Of a DNA stretch of 64,000 bases, positions 45,796 to 53,722 are shown in pieces. Position numbers and translations under genes: made by a program. The stretch is from Acrocarpospora phusangensis (GTDB taxonomy: Bacteria > Actinomycetota > Actinomycetes > Streptosporangiales > Streptosporangiaceae). The notes under the pieces were generated by a model, which ran no database searches, was not told the DNA's origin, and saw only the letters and a list, made by a program, of their open reading frames with translations. Position 1 is the first letter of the stretch. The number at the start of each line of letters is the position of its first letter. The stretch covers positions 1-64,000 of the forward strand of contig NZ_BOOA01000007.1 of NCBI RefSeq assembly GCF_016862995.1, written 5' to 3'.

Positions 45796-45877
45796 CCCCA
45801 CTCTTTACAGAGGAATACGCCTTTTGTCTGATTTGTCGGGTATGTGGGTATATATCCGGTCAAGGAGGAGGCGTTTC

Positions 45878-45964
45878 GTGGTCCGGCTCTTGGGGATCCT
45901 GATGATCCTGGTCGTGATAGGCGGCATCGCCTATCTGATCGCCGTCGAACTTCTGGGACAGTAG
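45878..45964 (+). CDS. 28-residue single-pass membrane peptide
   Basis: MVRLLGILMILVVIGGIAYL continuing IAVELLGQ (GTG read as Met). An unusually strong AAGGAGGAG lies eight bases before the GTG, and a TATATA-like stretch lies upstream, so translation is likely. It is one hydrophobic helix with a short polar end. Small peptides of this kind often regulate membrane complexes; no partner can be named. Confidence 0.6.
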   Translation: MVRLLGILMILVVIGGIAYLIAVELLGQ

Positions 45965-45968
45965 GCAC

Positions 45969-46173
45969 GGGGGACGGGCGCCCCCTAGACTGAGGCGCGG
46001 CGGACTCTCCCGCCGAACCTCCTCAGCGGGCACCCACGCGGCTCGCCGTACGCGGGGGCAAAGGGGACGAAAGCGCCTCGGGAGCAGCGGTCACGACATC
46101 ATCATGACCTTGCGGCAAGCCGGATCGGCGGGCGTGGGCCGGGTTCGGCGCGTGCCGCGAGCGGAGTCATGCG
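45969..46173 (+). other. promoter and long structured leader before the BtrH-like gene
   Basis: GGGGG/CCCCC (45969-45985) forms a short hairpin after the membrane peptide. A -10-like TAGACT follows (45986-45991). Downstream are two stems, GGCGG/CCGCC (45999-46014) and CCCaCGCG/CGCGgGGG (46033-46058), then an A/G-rich single-strand-like stretch. The leader is about 175 bases with no ORF of note. It matches no riboswitch consensus that I could verify. Confidence 0.35.
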
Positions 46174-47430
46174 ATGACCGGGAAGAAGCAGCTCAAGGCC
46201 AGGATCCGGGCCAGGATGGCGAAGACCGGCGAGAGCTACACGACGGCCAGGCGGCACGTGGCGGGACCGCCGGAGGCCACCGAGACCCCGGCCGTGGACG
46301 GCGGCTGGCGGCTGCACGGCGGACGGCACCCCGACAGCGCCGTCATCACCAACATCCTGCGCAACGGCGGCGTCGACGTGAGCGAACCGCTGGTGTTCGT
46401 GGCCGGCGGCGGCCTCGGCGCGGGCTACATCCTCTGGGAGTTCAAGCACGACGACAGCCGCACGCTCGTGCTCGGCTTCCGCAACCAGTGGCAGTACCCG
46501 CAGCGCTGGCTGGAGAAGACCCTCACCCGGCTGGGCGTGCGGTACGACACGCACAACACCGGCGGCGCGCAGGCCGCCTCGCGGCGGCTTGGGGCGGAAC
46601 TGGACGCCGGGCGCGCCTGCGTGATCATGCCGGACCGCTACCGGATCGGCTACTGGCACCTCCCCGCCGCCCTGGACGGGCGCGGCGGCCACCCGGTGAT
46701 CGCCTACCGGCGGGACGAGACCGGCGTCTACCTGGACGACCGCAACCTGGCGCGGCTGCGGGTGCCGGCGGAGATGGTGGATTCGGCCAGGGCGCGGGTC
46801 GGCTCGTACAAGAACATGCTGGTGGTGCCGCATCCGGGGGAGGTCGCGGCGGCCGAGGCGGTGCGGGCGGGGCTGCGGGACTGCGCCGAGCACCTGTCGC
46901 AGGCGTCGGACTCGTTCTCGCTGCCCGCCTGGCGCAAGTGGAGCCGTACCATCCTGGACGAGAAGTCCGCCAAGGGCTGGCCGAAGGTGTTCGCGGACGG
47001 GCGCGGGCTGGCCGGGGCGATGCTCTCGGCCTGGGAGGCGATCGAGCCGGTCGGCCAGGACGGCGGCAACCTGCGCGACCTGTTCGCCGACGGCCTGGAC
47101 GAGGCCGCCGCACTGCTCGGGCTGCCCCTGGGCGGGCTGGCTGCCGAGTTCCGGCGCATCCACGGGCTCTGGCACGGGTTCGCCGAGGCGGCCCTGCCCG
47201 CCGCGGAGTACGGCGCGCTGCGCGAGCTGACCGCGGCCGTCCGCGAGTCCCTGATCGCCGACGGGGAGAGCCCGGCGGAGACGGCGCGCGAACTCTGGGA
47301 ACTGCGGGCCGCGGCCGACCGGGCGGCCGTGGATCTGGACAGGTTCGCCGACATGAGCGAACGCCTCGCCGAGATCTACGCGGCCGAAACCGCGGCCGTG
47401 GCCGAACTCCGCGCCATGATCGCAGGGTAA
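46174..47430 (+). CDS. BtrH N-terminal / DUF4872 domain protein
   Basis: 418 residues. A basic leader (KKQLKARIRARMAKTGESYT) is followed by a BtrH-type papain-like fold (HPDSAVITNILRNGG, FVAGGGLGAGYILWEFK, GGHPVIAYRRDETGVYLDD) and a helical DUF4872-like C-terminal half. BtrH transfers an acyl group from carrier protein to an amine in butirosin synthesis. The nucleophile cysteine is not evident in the expected HPDSAVITN position, where a serine stands, so acyl-transfer activity is uncertain. It precedes sulfotransferase and glycosyltransferase genes on the same strand. Confidence 0.75.
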   Translation: MTGKKQLKARIRARMAKTGESYTTARRHVAGPPEATETPAVDGGWRLHGGRHPDSAVITNILRNGGVDVSEPLVFVAGGGLGAGYILWEFKHDDSRTLVLGFRNQWQYPQRWLEKTLTRLGVRYDTHNTGGAQAASRRLGAELDAGRACVIMPDRYRIGYWHLPAALDGRGGHPVIAYRRDETGVYLDDRNLARLRVPAEMVDSARARVGSYKNMLVVPHPGEVAAAEAVRAGLRDCAEHLSQASDSFSLPAWRKWSRTILDEKSAKGWPKVFADGRGLAGAMLSAWEAIEPVGQDGGNLRDLFADGLDEAAALLGLPLGGLAAEFRRIHGLWHGFAEAALPAAEYGALRELTAAVRESLIADGESPAETARELWELRAAADRAAVDLDRFADMSERLAEIYAAETAAVAELRAMIAG

Positions 47431-47492
47431 AGACATCCATTCAGGGCATGGACCCAGGGAATTCTCAGGAAAGCCACTTAAGGTCCCCCTGC

Positions 47493-48353
47493 ATGAACTG
47501 GAAACAGAAGGTGAACTCCGCGCTGGGGGAGTTCACCGGGTTCCATATCGCCAAGGTCGGCGAGGGAGCCGAACCCGGCAAGGCTCCGCCCGAGCCCGCC
47601 GAGGTCCGCGCGCCCGCCGACCCGCGGACCGACCGGCTGCTTCGCGCACCCGTGTTCGTGATGTCGCCGGTCCGGTCCGGCTCCACGCTGCTCCGCGCGC
47701 TGCTCAACGCGCACTCCCTGCTGCACGCGCCGCACGAACTGCACGTGCGCCGCCTCAAGGTCGACTTCGGCACGACCCTGGCGGAACGCGCGATGCACGC
47801 GCTCGGCCACAACCAGGCCGACCTCGAACACCTGCTGTGGGACCGGGTGCTCCACCGCGAGCTGCTCAGGAGCGGCAAGAGCCACATCGTCGACAAGACG
47901 CCCGCGAACGCGTTCGCCTGGGAGCGCATCTCCACCTGCTGGCCGGACGCCCGGTTCGTGTTCCTGCTCCGGCACCCGGTGTCCATCGCGCGCTCCTGGC
48001 ACGAGGCCGACCCGGTCAAGCGCACCCCGGACGAGGCCGCCGCCGACGCGCTCCGCTACATGAAGGCCGTCCAGCGCGCCCGCAAGGGCCTGACCGGGCA
48101 CACGCTCCGCTACGAGGATCTCACCGCCGACCCCGAGACCGAGGTCCGGAAGATCTGCGAGTACCTGGGCATCCCGTACGAGCCGGGGATGTTGCGCTAC
48201 GGCGAGCAGAGCGTGCTCACCAAGGGGCTCGGCGACTGGAAGGACAAGATCCGCTCCGGCGAGGTGCAGCCGGGGCGGGAGCTGCCGGGCGCGGACGAGA
48301 TCCCCGAACTGCTCCGTCCGATGTGCGAACGCTGGGGGTACCTGACCTCGTGA
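47493..48353 (+). CDS. sulfotransferase
   Basis: 286-residue PAPS-dependent sulfotransferase of the Sulfotransfer_3 type. The 5'-phosphosulfate loop is VMSPVRSGSTLL, the 3'-phosphate motif is RFVFLLRHPVSIARSW, and a C-terminal YEDLTADPETEVRKICEYLG helix is typical. No signal peptide. TAAGGT (47479-47484) lies eight bases before the ATG and may be its own -10. The stop overlaps the glycosyltransferase GTG (GTGA), so both enzymes probably act on one glycan or glycolipid. Confidence 0.88.
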   Translation: MNWKQKVNSALGEFTGFHIAKVGEGAEPGKAPPEPAEVRAPADPRTDRLLRAPVFVMSPVRSGSTLLRALLNAHSLLHAPHELHVRRLKVDFGTTLAERAMHALGHNQADLEHLLWDRVLHRELLRSGKSHIVDKTPANAFAWERISTCWPDARFVFLLRHPVSIARSWHEADPVKRTPDEAAADALRYMKAVQRARKGLTGHTLRYEDLTADPETEVRKICEYLGIPYEPGMLRYGEQSVLTKGLGDWKDKIRSGEVQPGRELPGADEIPELLRPMCERWGYLTS

Positions 48354-49489
48354 AGATCCGTTACCTCCTGCTGCACGCGTACGGGATGGGCGGGACGATC
48401 AGGACGGTGATCGGGCAGGCCAACGCCATGGTGGCGCGCGGTCACGACGTCGAGATCGTCAGTGTGGTCCGCCGGCGCGACCACGCCCAGTTCAGGATCG
48501 ACCCCAGGATCACCGTCAGCGCCCTGGTGGACGAGCGGGCCGGGCGCGAAGAGGTCACCTTCAAGGACAGGGTGATGCGCCGCCTGCGCGGCAAGGCCGT
48601 GCCGTACGGCGAGTTCGCCGCCCGCTACTTCACGCCGCACGTGGAGCGCGCGGTCACCACGTACGTCGCCGGGCTGGACGACGGCGTGCTGGTCACCACC
48701 AGGCCCGCGCTCAACCTGATGGCCGCGCGGCACGCCGGCCGCGGCGTGGTCACCGTCGGCCAGGAGCACATGAACCTGCGCACCCACCACGAGGCCGTGC
48801 GCAAGTCCATCGCCCGCTGGTACCCCAAGCTGGCCGTGGTGGCCGTGCTCACCCGCACCGACCAGCGCGACTACGAGCGGCTCGCGCCCGGCGTGCGCAC
48901 CACGCACATCCCCAACGCGGTGGCCGGCTCCGGGCGCAGGCGCTCCGACCTGAGCAACCCGACCGTGATCGCGGCCGGCCGGCTCCGCGTCCAGAAGGGC
49001 TTCGACCTGCTCATCCCCGCGTTCGAGCAGATCGCCCCCGAGCACCCCGACTGGGGCCTGGACATCTACGGCGAAGGCCAGAAACTCCAGGAACTCCGCA
49101 AACTCGTCACCCACCCCCGCCAGGTACGGCTCCGCGGCCGCACCGCCCGCCTCGAAGAGGAACTCGCCGACGCCTCCGTCTTCGTGCTGAGCTCCCGCTT
49201 CGAGGGCCTGCCGATGGTCATGCTGGAGGCCATGGCGCACGGCCTGGCCGTGGCCAGCTTCGACTGCCCGACCGGGCCCGGCGACGTGATCGTGGACGGG
49301 GTCAACGGGCTGCTCGTGCCGCCGGAGGACGTACCCGCCCTGGGCCGGGCCATCTCCCGCCTGGCCGGCGACTCCGACCTGCGGGAACGTCTCGGCGCGG
49401 CCGCGCTGGAGACGGCCGGGACGTACGCGCCCGAGGTGGTGATGCCCCGGTGGGAAGAGCTCTTCACCGAACTGCTCGCGGCGCGTTAG
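48350..49489 (+). CDS. glycosyltransferase, GT4 family
   Basis: 379-residue retaining glycosyltransferase with a GT-B fold. The N-terminal domain begins IRYLLLHAYGMGGTIRTVIG and has the EHMNLRTHH acceptor loop. The C-terminal nucleotide-sugar domain has AAGRLRVQKGFDLLIPAFEQ, DIYGEGQK and the EX7E motif in SRFEGLPMVMLEAMAHG. The GTG start is coupled to the sulfotransferase stop. Donor and acceptor are unknown. Confidence 0.9.
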   Translation: MKIRYLLLHAYGMGGTIRTVIGQANAMVARGHDVEIVSVVRRRDHAQFRIDPRITVSALVDERAGREEVTFKDRVMRRLRGKAVPYGEFAARYFTPHVERAVTTYVAGLDDGVLVTTRPALNLMAARHAGRGVVTVGQEHMNLRTHHEAVRKSIARWYPKLAVVAVLTRTDQRDYERLAPGVRTTHIPNAVAGSGRRRSDLSNPTVIAAGRLRVQKGFDLLIPAFEQIAPEHPDWGLDIYGEGQKLQELRKLVTHPRQVRLRGRTARLEEELADASVFVLSSRFEGLPMVMLEAMAHGLAVASFDCPTGPGDVIVDGVNGLLVPPEDVPALGRAISRLAGDSDLRERLGAAALETAGTYAPEVVMPRWEELFTELLAAR

Positions 49490-49511
49490 CGCGGTCATTA
49501 CCCTCATACCG

Positions 49512-50105
49512 GTGATCCAGGGCATCGATGTCTCGGACTGGCAGGGCGCGATCGACTGGTCCGCCCACGCCGAGACCGACATGGGGTTCGCGTTCGCACG
49601 GGCGACCGAGGGCGACGGCGTGGTGGACGCCCGATTCACCGAGAACTGGGCCGGCATGGGGCGCAGCGGACTCGTCCGCGGCGCCTACCACGTGGCCCAC
49701 CCGGTGGGAGACGCCCTCACCCAGGCCAGGCACTTCCTCGACACGGCCAGGCTCGCCCCCGGCGACCTGGCCGCCGTCGAGTTCAAACGCGACGACGCCC
49801 TGCCCGCCGAGAAGGTCGCCGCGTTCGGCCGCCGCTGGTGCGCCGAGGTGGCCCGCCGCTGCGGCTTACGTCCCCTCGTCTGGACGCACGCCCACTTCGC
49901 CGCCGAGGGGCACTGCGAGGGCCTGGAGATCTACCCGCTCTGGGTCACCGCGCCCGGCCACCCGATGGGCCGCCCGGCCGTGCCGCCGCCCTGGGACACC
50001 TGGACGATCCACCAGTACGCGGCCAGCCCGGCCGACCTCGACTTCTTCGCCGGCACACTGGCCGAGCTGCTGGCCCTCGGCGCACCCGACAAGCGAGCGA
50101 AATAG
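49512..50105 (+). CDS. GH25 (lysozyme-like) protein, probably cytoplasmic and altered at the active site
   Basis: 197 residues of GH25 fold: IQGIDVSDWQGAIDW at strand 1 with the conserved Asp, FAFARATEGDGVVD, GAYHVAHPV, and the C-terminal WDTWTIHQYAAS. The usual DxE pair on the central strand reads AVEFKRDD here, so the Asp is replaced while the Glu remains. There is no signal peptide, unlike secreted muramidases. TACCCT lies seven bases before the GTG, a leaderless layout. A role other than wall hydrolysis is possible. Confidence 0.75.
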   Translation: MIQGIDVSDWQGAIDWSAHAETDMGFAFARATEGDGVVDARFTENWAGMGRSGLVRGAYHVAHPVGDALTQARHFLDTARLAPGDLAAVEFKRDDALPAEKVAAFGRRWCAEVARRCGLRPLVWTHAHFAAEGHCEGLEIYPLWVTAPGHPMGRPAVPPPWDTWTIHQYAASPADLDFFAGTLAELLALGAPDKRAK

Positions 50106-50162
50106 GTCCGCCGGTCCCGGTAGAGTCGGCAGTCACAGCCCGCTCAACGCGAAGGAGCCATC

Positions 50163-52139
50163 GTGTCTGCCGCCCTCGAAATACACCTCACCCTCGCCGG
50201 AGCCGAGCGTGCGGTGGCGGCGGGGACGACGTACGGCGAATTGCTGGAAGCCGACGGCAGGACGGTCATCGCCGCCCGCGCCGGAGGCGAGCTGAAGGAC
50301 CTCGCGGCCCTCGTCGCCGACGGGGACGAGGTCGAGCCGGTCCTGATCGACAGCCCCGACGGGCGGGCCATCCTGCGGCACTCCACCGCGCACGTCATGG
50401 CCCAGGCCGTCCAGGAGATCTTCCCCGAAGCCAAGCTGGGCATCGGGCCGCCGGTCGAGAACGGGTTCTACTACGACTTCGACGTGAAGGAGCCGTTCAC
50501 GCCGGACGACCTCAAGCGCGTCGAGAAGCGCATGCGGGAGATCGTCAAGCAGGGGCAGCTGTTCGCGCGGCGGCCGGTGTCGGACGCGGACGCCCGGGAG
50601 GAGCTGGCGGCGGAGCCGTACAAGCTGGAGCTGATCGGGCTCAAGGGCGGCGCGGCGCAGGACGGCGCGGACGGCGCCGACGTGGAGGTGGGCGGCGGCG
50701 AGCTGACCATCTACGACAACCTGGACCCGAAGAGCGGCGAGCTCTGCTGGAAGGACCTGTGCCGCGGGCCGCACCTGCCGACCACCCGGGTCATCCCGGC
50801 GTTCAAGCTGATGCGCTCCGGCGGCGCGTACTGGCGGGGCAGCGAGAAGAACCCGCAGCTGCAGCGGATCTACGGGACCGCGTGGGAGTCGCGCGAGAAG
50901 CAGGACGAGTACCTGGAGTTCCTGGCCGAGGCCGAGAAGCGCGACCACCGCAAGCTGGGCGCCGAACTCGACCTGTTCTCCTTCCCCGACGAGCTGGGCT
51001 CCGGCCTGCCGGTCTTCCACCCCAAGGGCGGCACCATCCGGCGCGTCATGGAGGACTACTCCCGGCGCAAGCACGAGGAGGCCGGCTACTCCTTCGTCAA
51101 CACGCCGCACATCACCAAGGACAACCTGTACAAGACCTCCGGGCACCTGGAGTGGTACGCGGACGGCATGTTCCCGCCCATGGAGCTGGAAGGCGCCAAG
51201 TACTACCTGAAGCCCATGAACTGCCCGATGCACAACCTGATCTTCCGCGCGCGCGGGCGCTCCTACCGTGAGCTGCCGCTGCGGACGTTCGAGTTCGGCA
51301 CGGTCTACCGGTACGAGAAGTCCGGCGTGGTCCACGGGCTCACCCGGGTGCGCGGCCTGACCCAGGACGACGCCCACATCTACTGCACCCGCGAGCAGAT
51401 GCGCGACGAGCTCAAGTCGCTGCTGCGCTTCGTGCTCGACCTGCTCCGCGACTACGGCCTCAACGACTTCTACCTGGAGCTGTCCACCAAGGACCCGGTC
51501 AAGTTCGTCGGCACCGACGAGGACTGGGCCGAGGCCACCGAGACCCTCCGCGAGGTCGCCGAGTCCGAGAAGCTGGAACTCGTCCTCGACCCCGGCGGCG
51601 CGGCCTTCTACGGCCCCAAGATCTCCGTCCAGGCCCGCGACGCGATCGGCCGCACCTGGCAGATGTCCACCATCCAGCTGGACTTCAACCTGCCCGAGCG
51701 CTTCGACCTCGAATACTCCGCCGCCGACGGCACCCGCCAGCGCCCGGTCATGATCCACCGCGCCCTGTTCGGCTCGATCGAACGCTTCTTCGGCGTGCTG
51801 ACCGAGCACTACGCGGGCGCTTTCCCGGCGTGGCTCGCGCCCGTGCAGGTGATCGGCATCCCGATCGCGGACGCGCACGCGCCGTATCTGCGGGAGGTCG
51901 CGGACCGGCTGCGCGCGAAGGGCATCCGGGTCGAGGTGGACACGTCGTCGGACCGGATGCAGAAGAAGATCCGCAACGCGCAGAAGTCGAAGGTGCCCTA
52001 CATGCTGCTGGCGGGGGATGAGGACATCGCGGCGGGCGCGGTGTCCTTCCGGTACCGCAGCGGGGAGCAGAAGAACGGGGTCCCCGTCGAGGACGCGATC
52101 GCCGAGATCGTCGACACGGTGGAACGCCGTCTGGTGTAG
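50163..52139 (+). CDS. thrS: threonyl-tRNA synthetase
   Basis: 658-residue class II synthetase charging tRNA-Thr. TGS domain (residues 1-60), editing domain with [16 protein letters not shown], catalytic core with zinc and substrate segments ([26 protein letters not shown]), motif 3 [14 protein letters not shown], and the HGTP anticodon domain ([20 protein letters not shown]). GAAGGAG precedes the GTG at 50163. A T-box leader, seen in some relatives, is absent: only 57 bp separate it from the upstream gene. It begins a housekeeping stretch. Confidence 0.97.
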   Translation: MSAALEIHLTLAGAERAVAAGTTYGELLEADGRTVIAARAGGELKDLAALVADGDEVEPVLIDSPDGRAILRHSTAHVMAQAVQEIFPEAKLGIGPPVENGFYYDFDVKEPFTPDDLKRVEKRMREIVKQGQLFARRPVSDADAREELAAEPYKLELIGLKGGAAQDGADGADVEVGGGELTIYDNLDPKSGELCWKDLCRGPHLPTTRVIPAFKLMRSGGAYWRGSEKNPQLQRIYGTAWESREKQDEYLEFLAEAEKRDHRKLGAELDLFSFPDELGSGLPVFHPKGGTIRRVMEDYSRRKHEEAGYSFVNTPHITKDNLYKTSGHLEWYADGMFPPMELEGAKYYLKPMNCPMHNLIFRARGRSYRELPLRTFEFGTVYRYEKSGVVHGLTRVRGLTQDDAHIYCTREQMRDELKSLLRFVLDLLRDYGLNDFYLELSTKDPVKFVGTDEDWAEATETLREVAESEKLELVLDPGGAAFYGPKISVQARDAIGRTWQMSTIQLDFNLPERFDLEYSAADGTRQRPVMIHRALFGSIERFFGVLTEHYAGAFPAWLAPVQVIGIPIADAHAPYLREVADRLRAKGIRVEVDTSSDRMQKKIRNAQKSKVPYMLLAGDEDIAAGAVSFRYRSGEQKNGVPVEDAIAEIVDTVERRLV

Positions 52140-52261
52140 TCACGGATCGCCGCCGGGCCGGGCTTCGGCCGGGCTCGGTGGTGTGGTGAACCCGCAGTTC
52201 GTGTGGCTTTGGACGCGGACTGCGGCGGGTGCCCAAGCCGGTTCTCGTTGCGATTAGACGC

Positions 52262-52516
52262 GGGATCGCGGTTCTAGAGGCGTTGTGACGGGTTCAAAGG
52301 CGTTGTGACCAAGGTCCGGCCCGGCCGGGCTTCTCGTGTGGGTGGGATCCCAGAGTCGAGAGGCCCGGGCCGGGTCCGGGGAACGCCCGGGCCGGGGTCC
52401 GGGGGAGAGCCCCGGGCCGGGATCCGGGGTCCGGGGGGCGGGGCGGAGCCCCGGGTTGATCAAAAGGGTGGGTGGGTGGGAGAACCACCTCAGCAAAGGA
52501 CGGGTGGGAGAACCAC
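52262..52516. repeat. GC-rich repeat tract and inverted copies of dispersed repeat family 2
   Basis: GGCGTTGTGAC repeats at about 52279 and 52299, followed by four variants of CCGGGCCGGGGTCCGGGG (52370-52450). GTGGGAGAACCAC then occurs at 52476-52488 and 52504-52516, the complement of the GTGGTTCTCCC motif at 44661, again with the CTTTG/GAGG context. It fills the 377-bp gap between thrS and the convergent Asp23 gene; no gene is seen. Confidence 0.75.
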
Positions 52517-53002
52517 TCAGGCCGTAGTGGCATCTCCGGGGAGGCGCACGTCGTCCACCGTCACGTTGACCTCGACGACCTCCATTCCGAGCATCTGCGC
52601 CACCGACGTGGCGACGTTGGATTGCACCTCGGCCGCCACCTCCATCACCACATGCCCGTAGACGATCACGATCGTGATGTCGATCGCCACCAGCCCGTCC
52701 TGGATCTCCGCCCGTACGCCCTGGTTCGCCCGCTTGCTCCCGAGCCCGATCCGATCCCGCACCGACTCGAAGGCCCGCTCGAAGTCGCCGCCGAGGTCGG
52801 CCACCCCGGGCACCTGCAGCGCCGCCAGCGCCGTGACCTTCTCCACCACCTCATCCGCGACGGTGATCTTCCCCTTGAGCCCGGCCACCGAGATGGCGTC
52901 CTCGTGCGGGCTTTCGGCGGCCGCCGCGTTCGCCGCGTTCTCCTCGGCCGCTCCGTCGATCACGGTCTCGCCGGTCTCCTCGTAGGACACGACTTCGGTC
53001 AT
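52517..53002 (-). CDS. Asp23/Gls24 family envelope stress protein
   Basis: 161 residues. After an Ala/Glu-rich N-terminus comes the Asp23 domain: KGKITVADEVVEKVTALAAL, QVPGVADLGGDFERAFESV, VAIDITIVIVYGHVVMEVAA and VVEVNVTVDDVRLP. Family members are membrane-associated alkaline-shock or envelope-stress proteins of Gram-positive bacteria. GAGGAG nine bases before the ATG at 53002 favours it over the ATG at 53011. Monocistronic as far as can be seen. Confidence 0.9.
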   Translation of the reverse strand: MTEVVSYEETGETVIDGAAEENAANAAAAESPHEDAISVAGLKGKITVADEVVEKVTALAALQVPGVADLGGDFERAFESVRDRIGLGSKRANQGVRAEIQDGLVAIDITIVIVYGHVVMEVAAEVQSNVATSVAQMLGMEVVEVNVTVDDVRLPGDATTA

Positions 53003-53135
53003 GTTGATCATCTCCTCGGGGGGTCAGGGCTGGAATTCTGCCGGAAGATCTGGCGCTTTGTCCGCCGTTAGCCCGTTACATGCTGACCCTGGTCCGCCGC
53101 TCCCGCCCGTCCGCCCCGGTCATATGCTGGCCGTC

Positions 53136-53681
53136 ATGACAGACGACCCGGGGCCGCCGTCGGGGGCGGGCGTACCTGACGCTTTCGGACGACTCTGGAC
53201 TCCGCACCGCATGGCGTACATCAAGGGCGAGAACAAGCCGACCGGCGCCGGCGCCGATGATGGCTGCCCGTTCTGCGAGATCCCCAAGCATGACGACGAG
53301 GACGGCCTGATCGTCGCCCGCGGGTCCGTCGTGTTCGCCCTTCTGAACCTGTATCCGTACAACTCCGGGCATCTGATGGTCTGCCCGTACCGGCATGTGG
53401 CGGACTACACCGAGCTGAACCCCGCGGAAGTGGTCGAACTGGGCGAGTTCACCCAGCGCGCCCTGCACACGCTCCGCAAGGCCAGCGGCGCCCAGGGCTT
53501 CAACGTGGGCATGAACCTCGGCCAGGTGGCGGGCGCGGGCATCGCCGCGCACCTGCACCAGCACGTCGTCCCCCGCTGGGGCGGCGACACCAACTTCATG
53601 CCCGTGATCGGCCAGACCAAGGTCCTCCCGCAGCTCCTCCGCGACACCCGCCAGCTGCTCGCGGACATCTGGCTCGGCTGA
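53136..53681 (+). CDS. HIT family hydrolase/phosphorylase
   Basis: 181 residues with the histidine triad HLHQHVVPRW, a CPFCEIPKHDDEDGLIVARG zinc-like start and NLYPYNSGHLMVCPYRHVAD. These features are those of the Ap4A phosphorylase branch common in actinobacteria. TATGCT (53123-53128) seven bases before the ATG at 53136 points to a leaderless transcript; an upstream ATG at 53124 would overlap the -10 box. It precedes the HerA gene by 41 bp with its own promoter-like box between. Confidence 0.9.
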   Translation: MTDDPGPPSGAGVPDAFGRLWTPHRMAYIKGENKPTGAGADDGCPFCEIPKHDDEDGLIVARGSVVFALLNLYPYNSGHLMVCPYRHVADYTELNPAEVVELGEFTQRALHTLRKASGAQGFNVGMNLGQVAGAGIAAHLHQHVVPRWGGDTNFMPVIGQTKVLPQLLRDTRQLLADIWLG

Positions 53682-53710
53682 GCGGGCCCCGGATCGTCGG
53701 TGGGGGACGT

Positions 53711-53716
53711 TACGCT
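53711..53716 (+). promoter_or_regulatory. -10 box of a probable leaderless promoter for the resection operon
   Basis: TACGCT ends six bases before the GTG at 53723, with no Shine-Dalgarno sequence. The same layout occurs before recQ, the NlpC-like, GH25 and HIT genes. Confidence 0.45.
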
Positions 53717-53722
53717 GCGGTC

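Noticed and set aside
45998-46173. A cyclic-di-AMP (ydaO-type) riboswitch
   Set aside because: The 5' part has a loosely similar look, but the conserved 3' segment could not be found and the downstream gene is not a usual target.
50106-50162. A T-box leader before thrS
   Set aside because: Only 57 bp are available and no T-box sequence or specifier stem is present.
52140-52200. A rho-independent terminator after thrS
   Set aside because: The GCCGGGC repeats are direct rather than inverted and no good stem with a T-run could be drawn.
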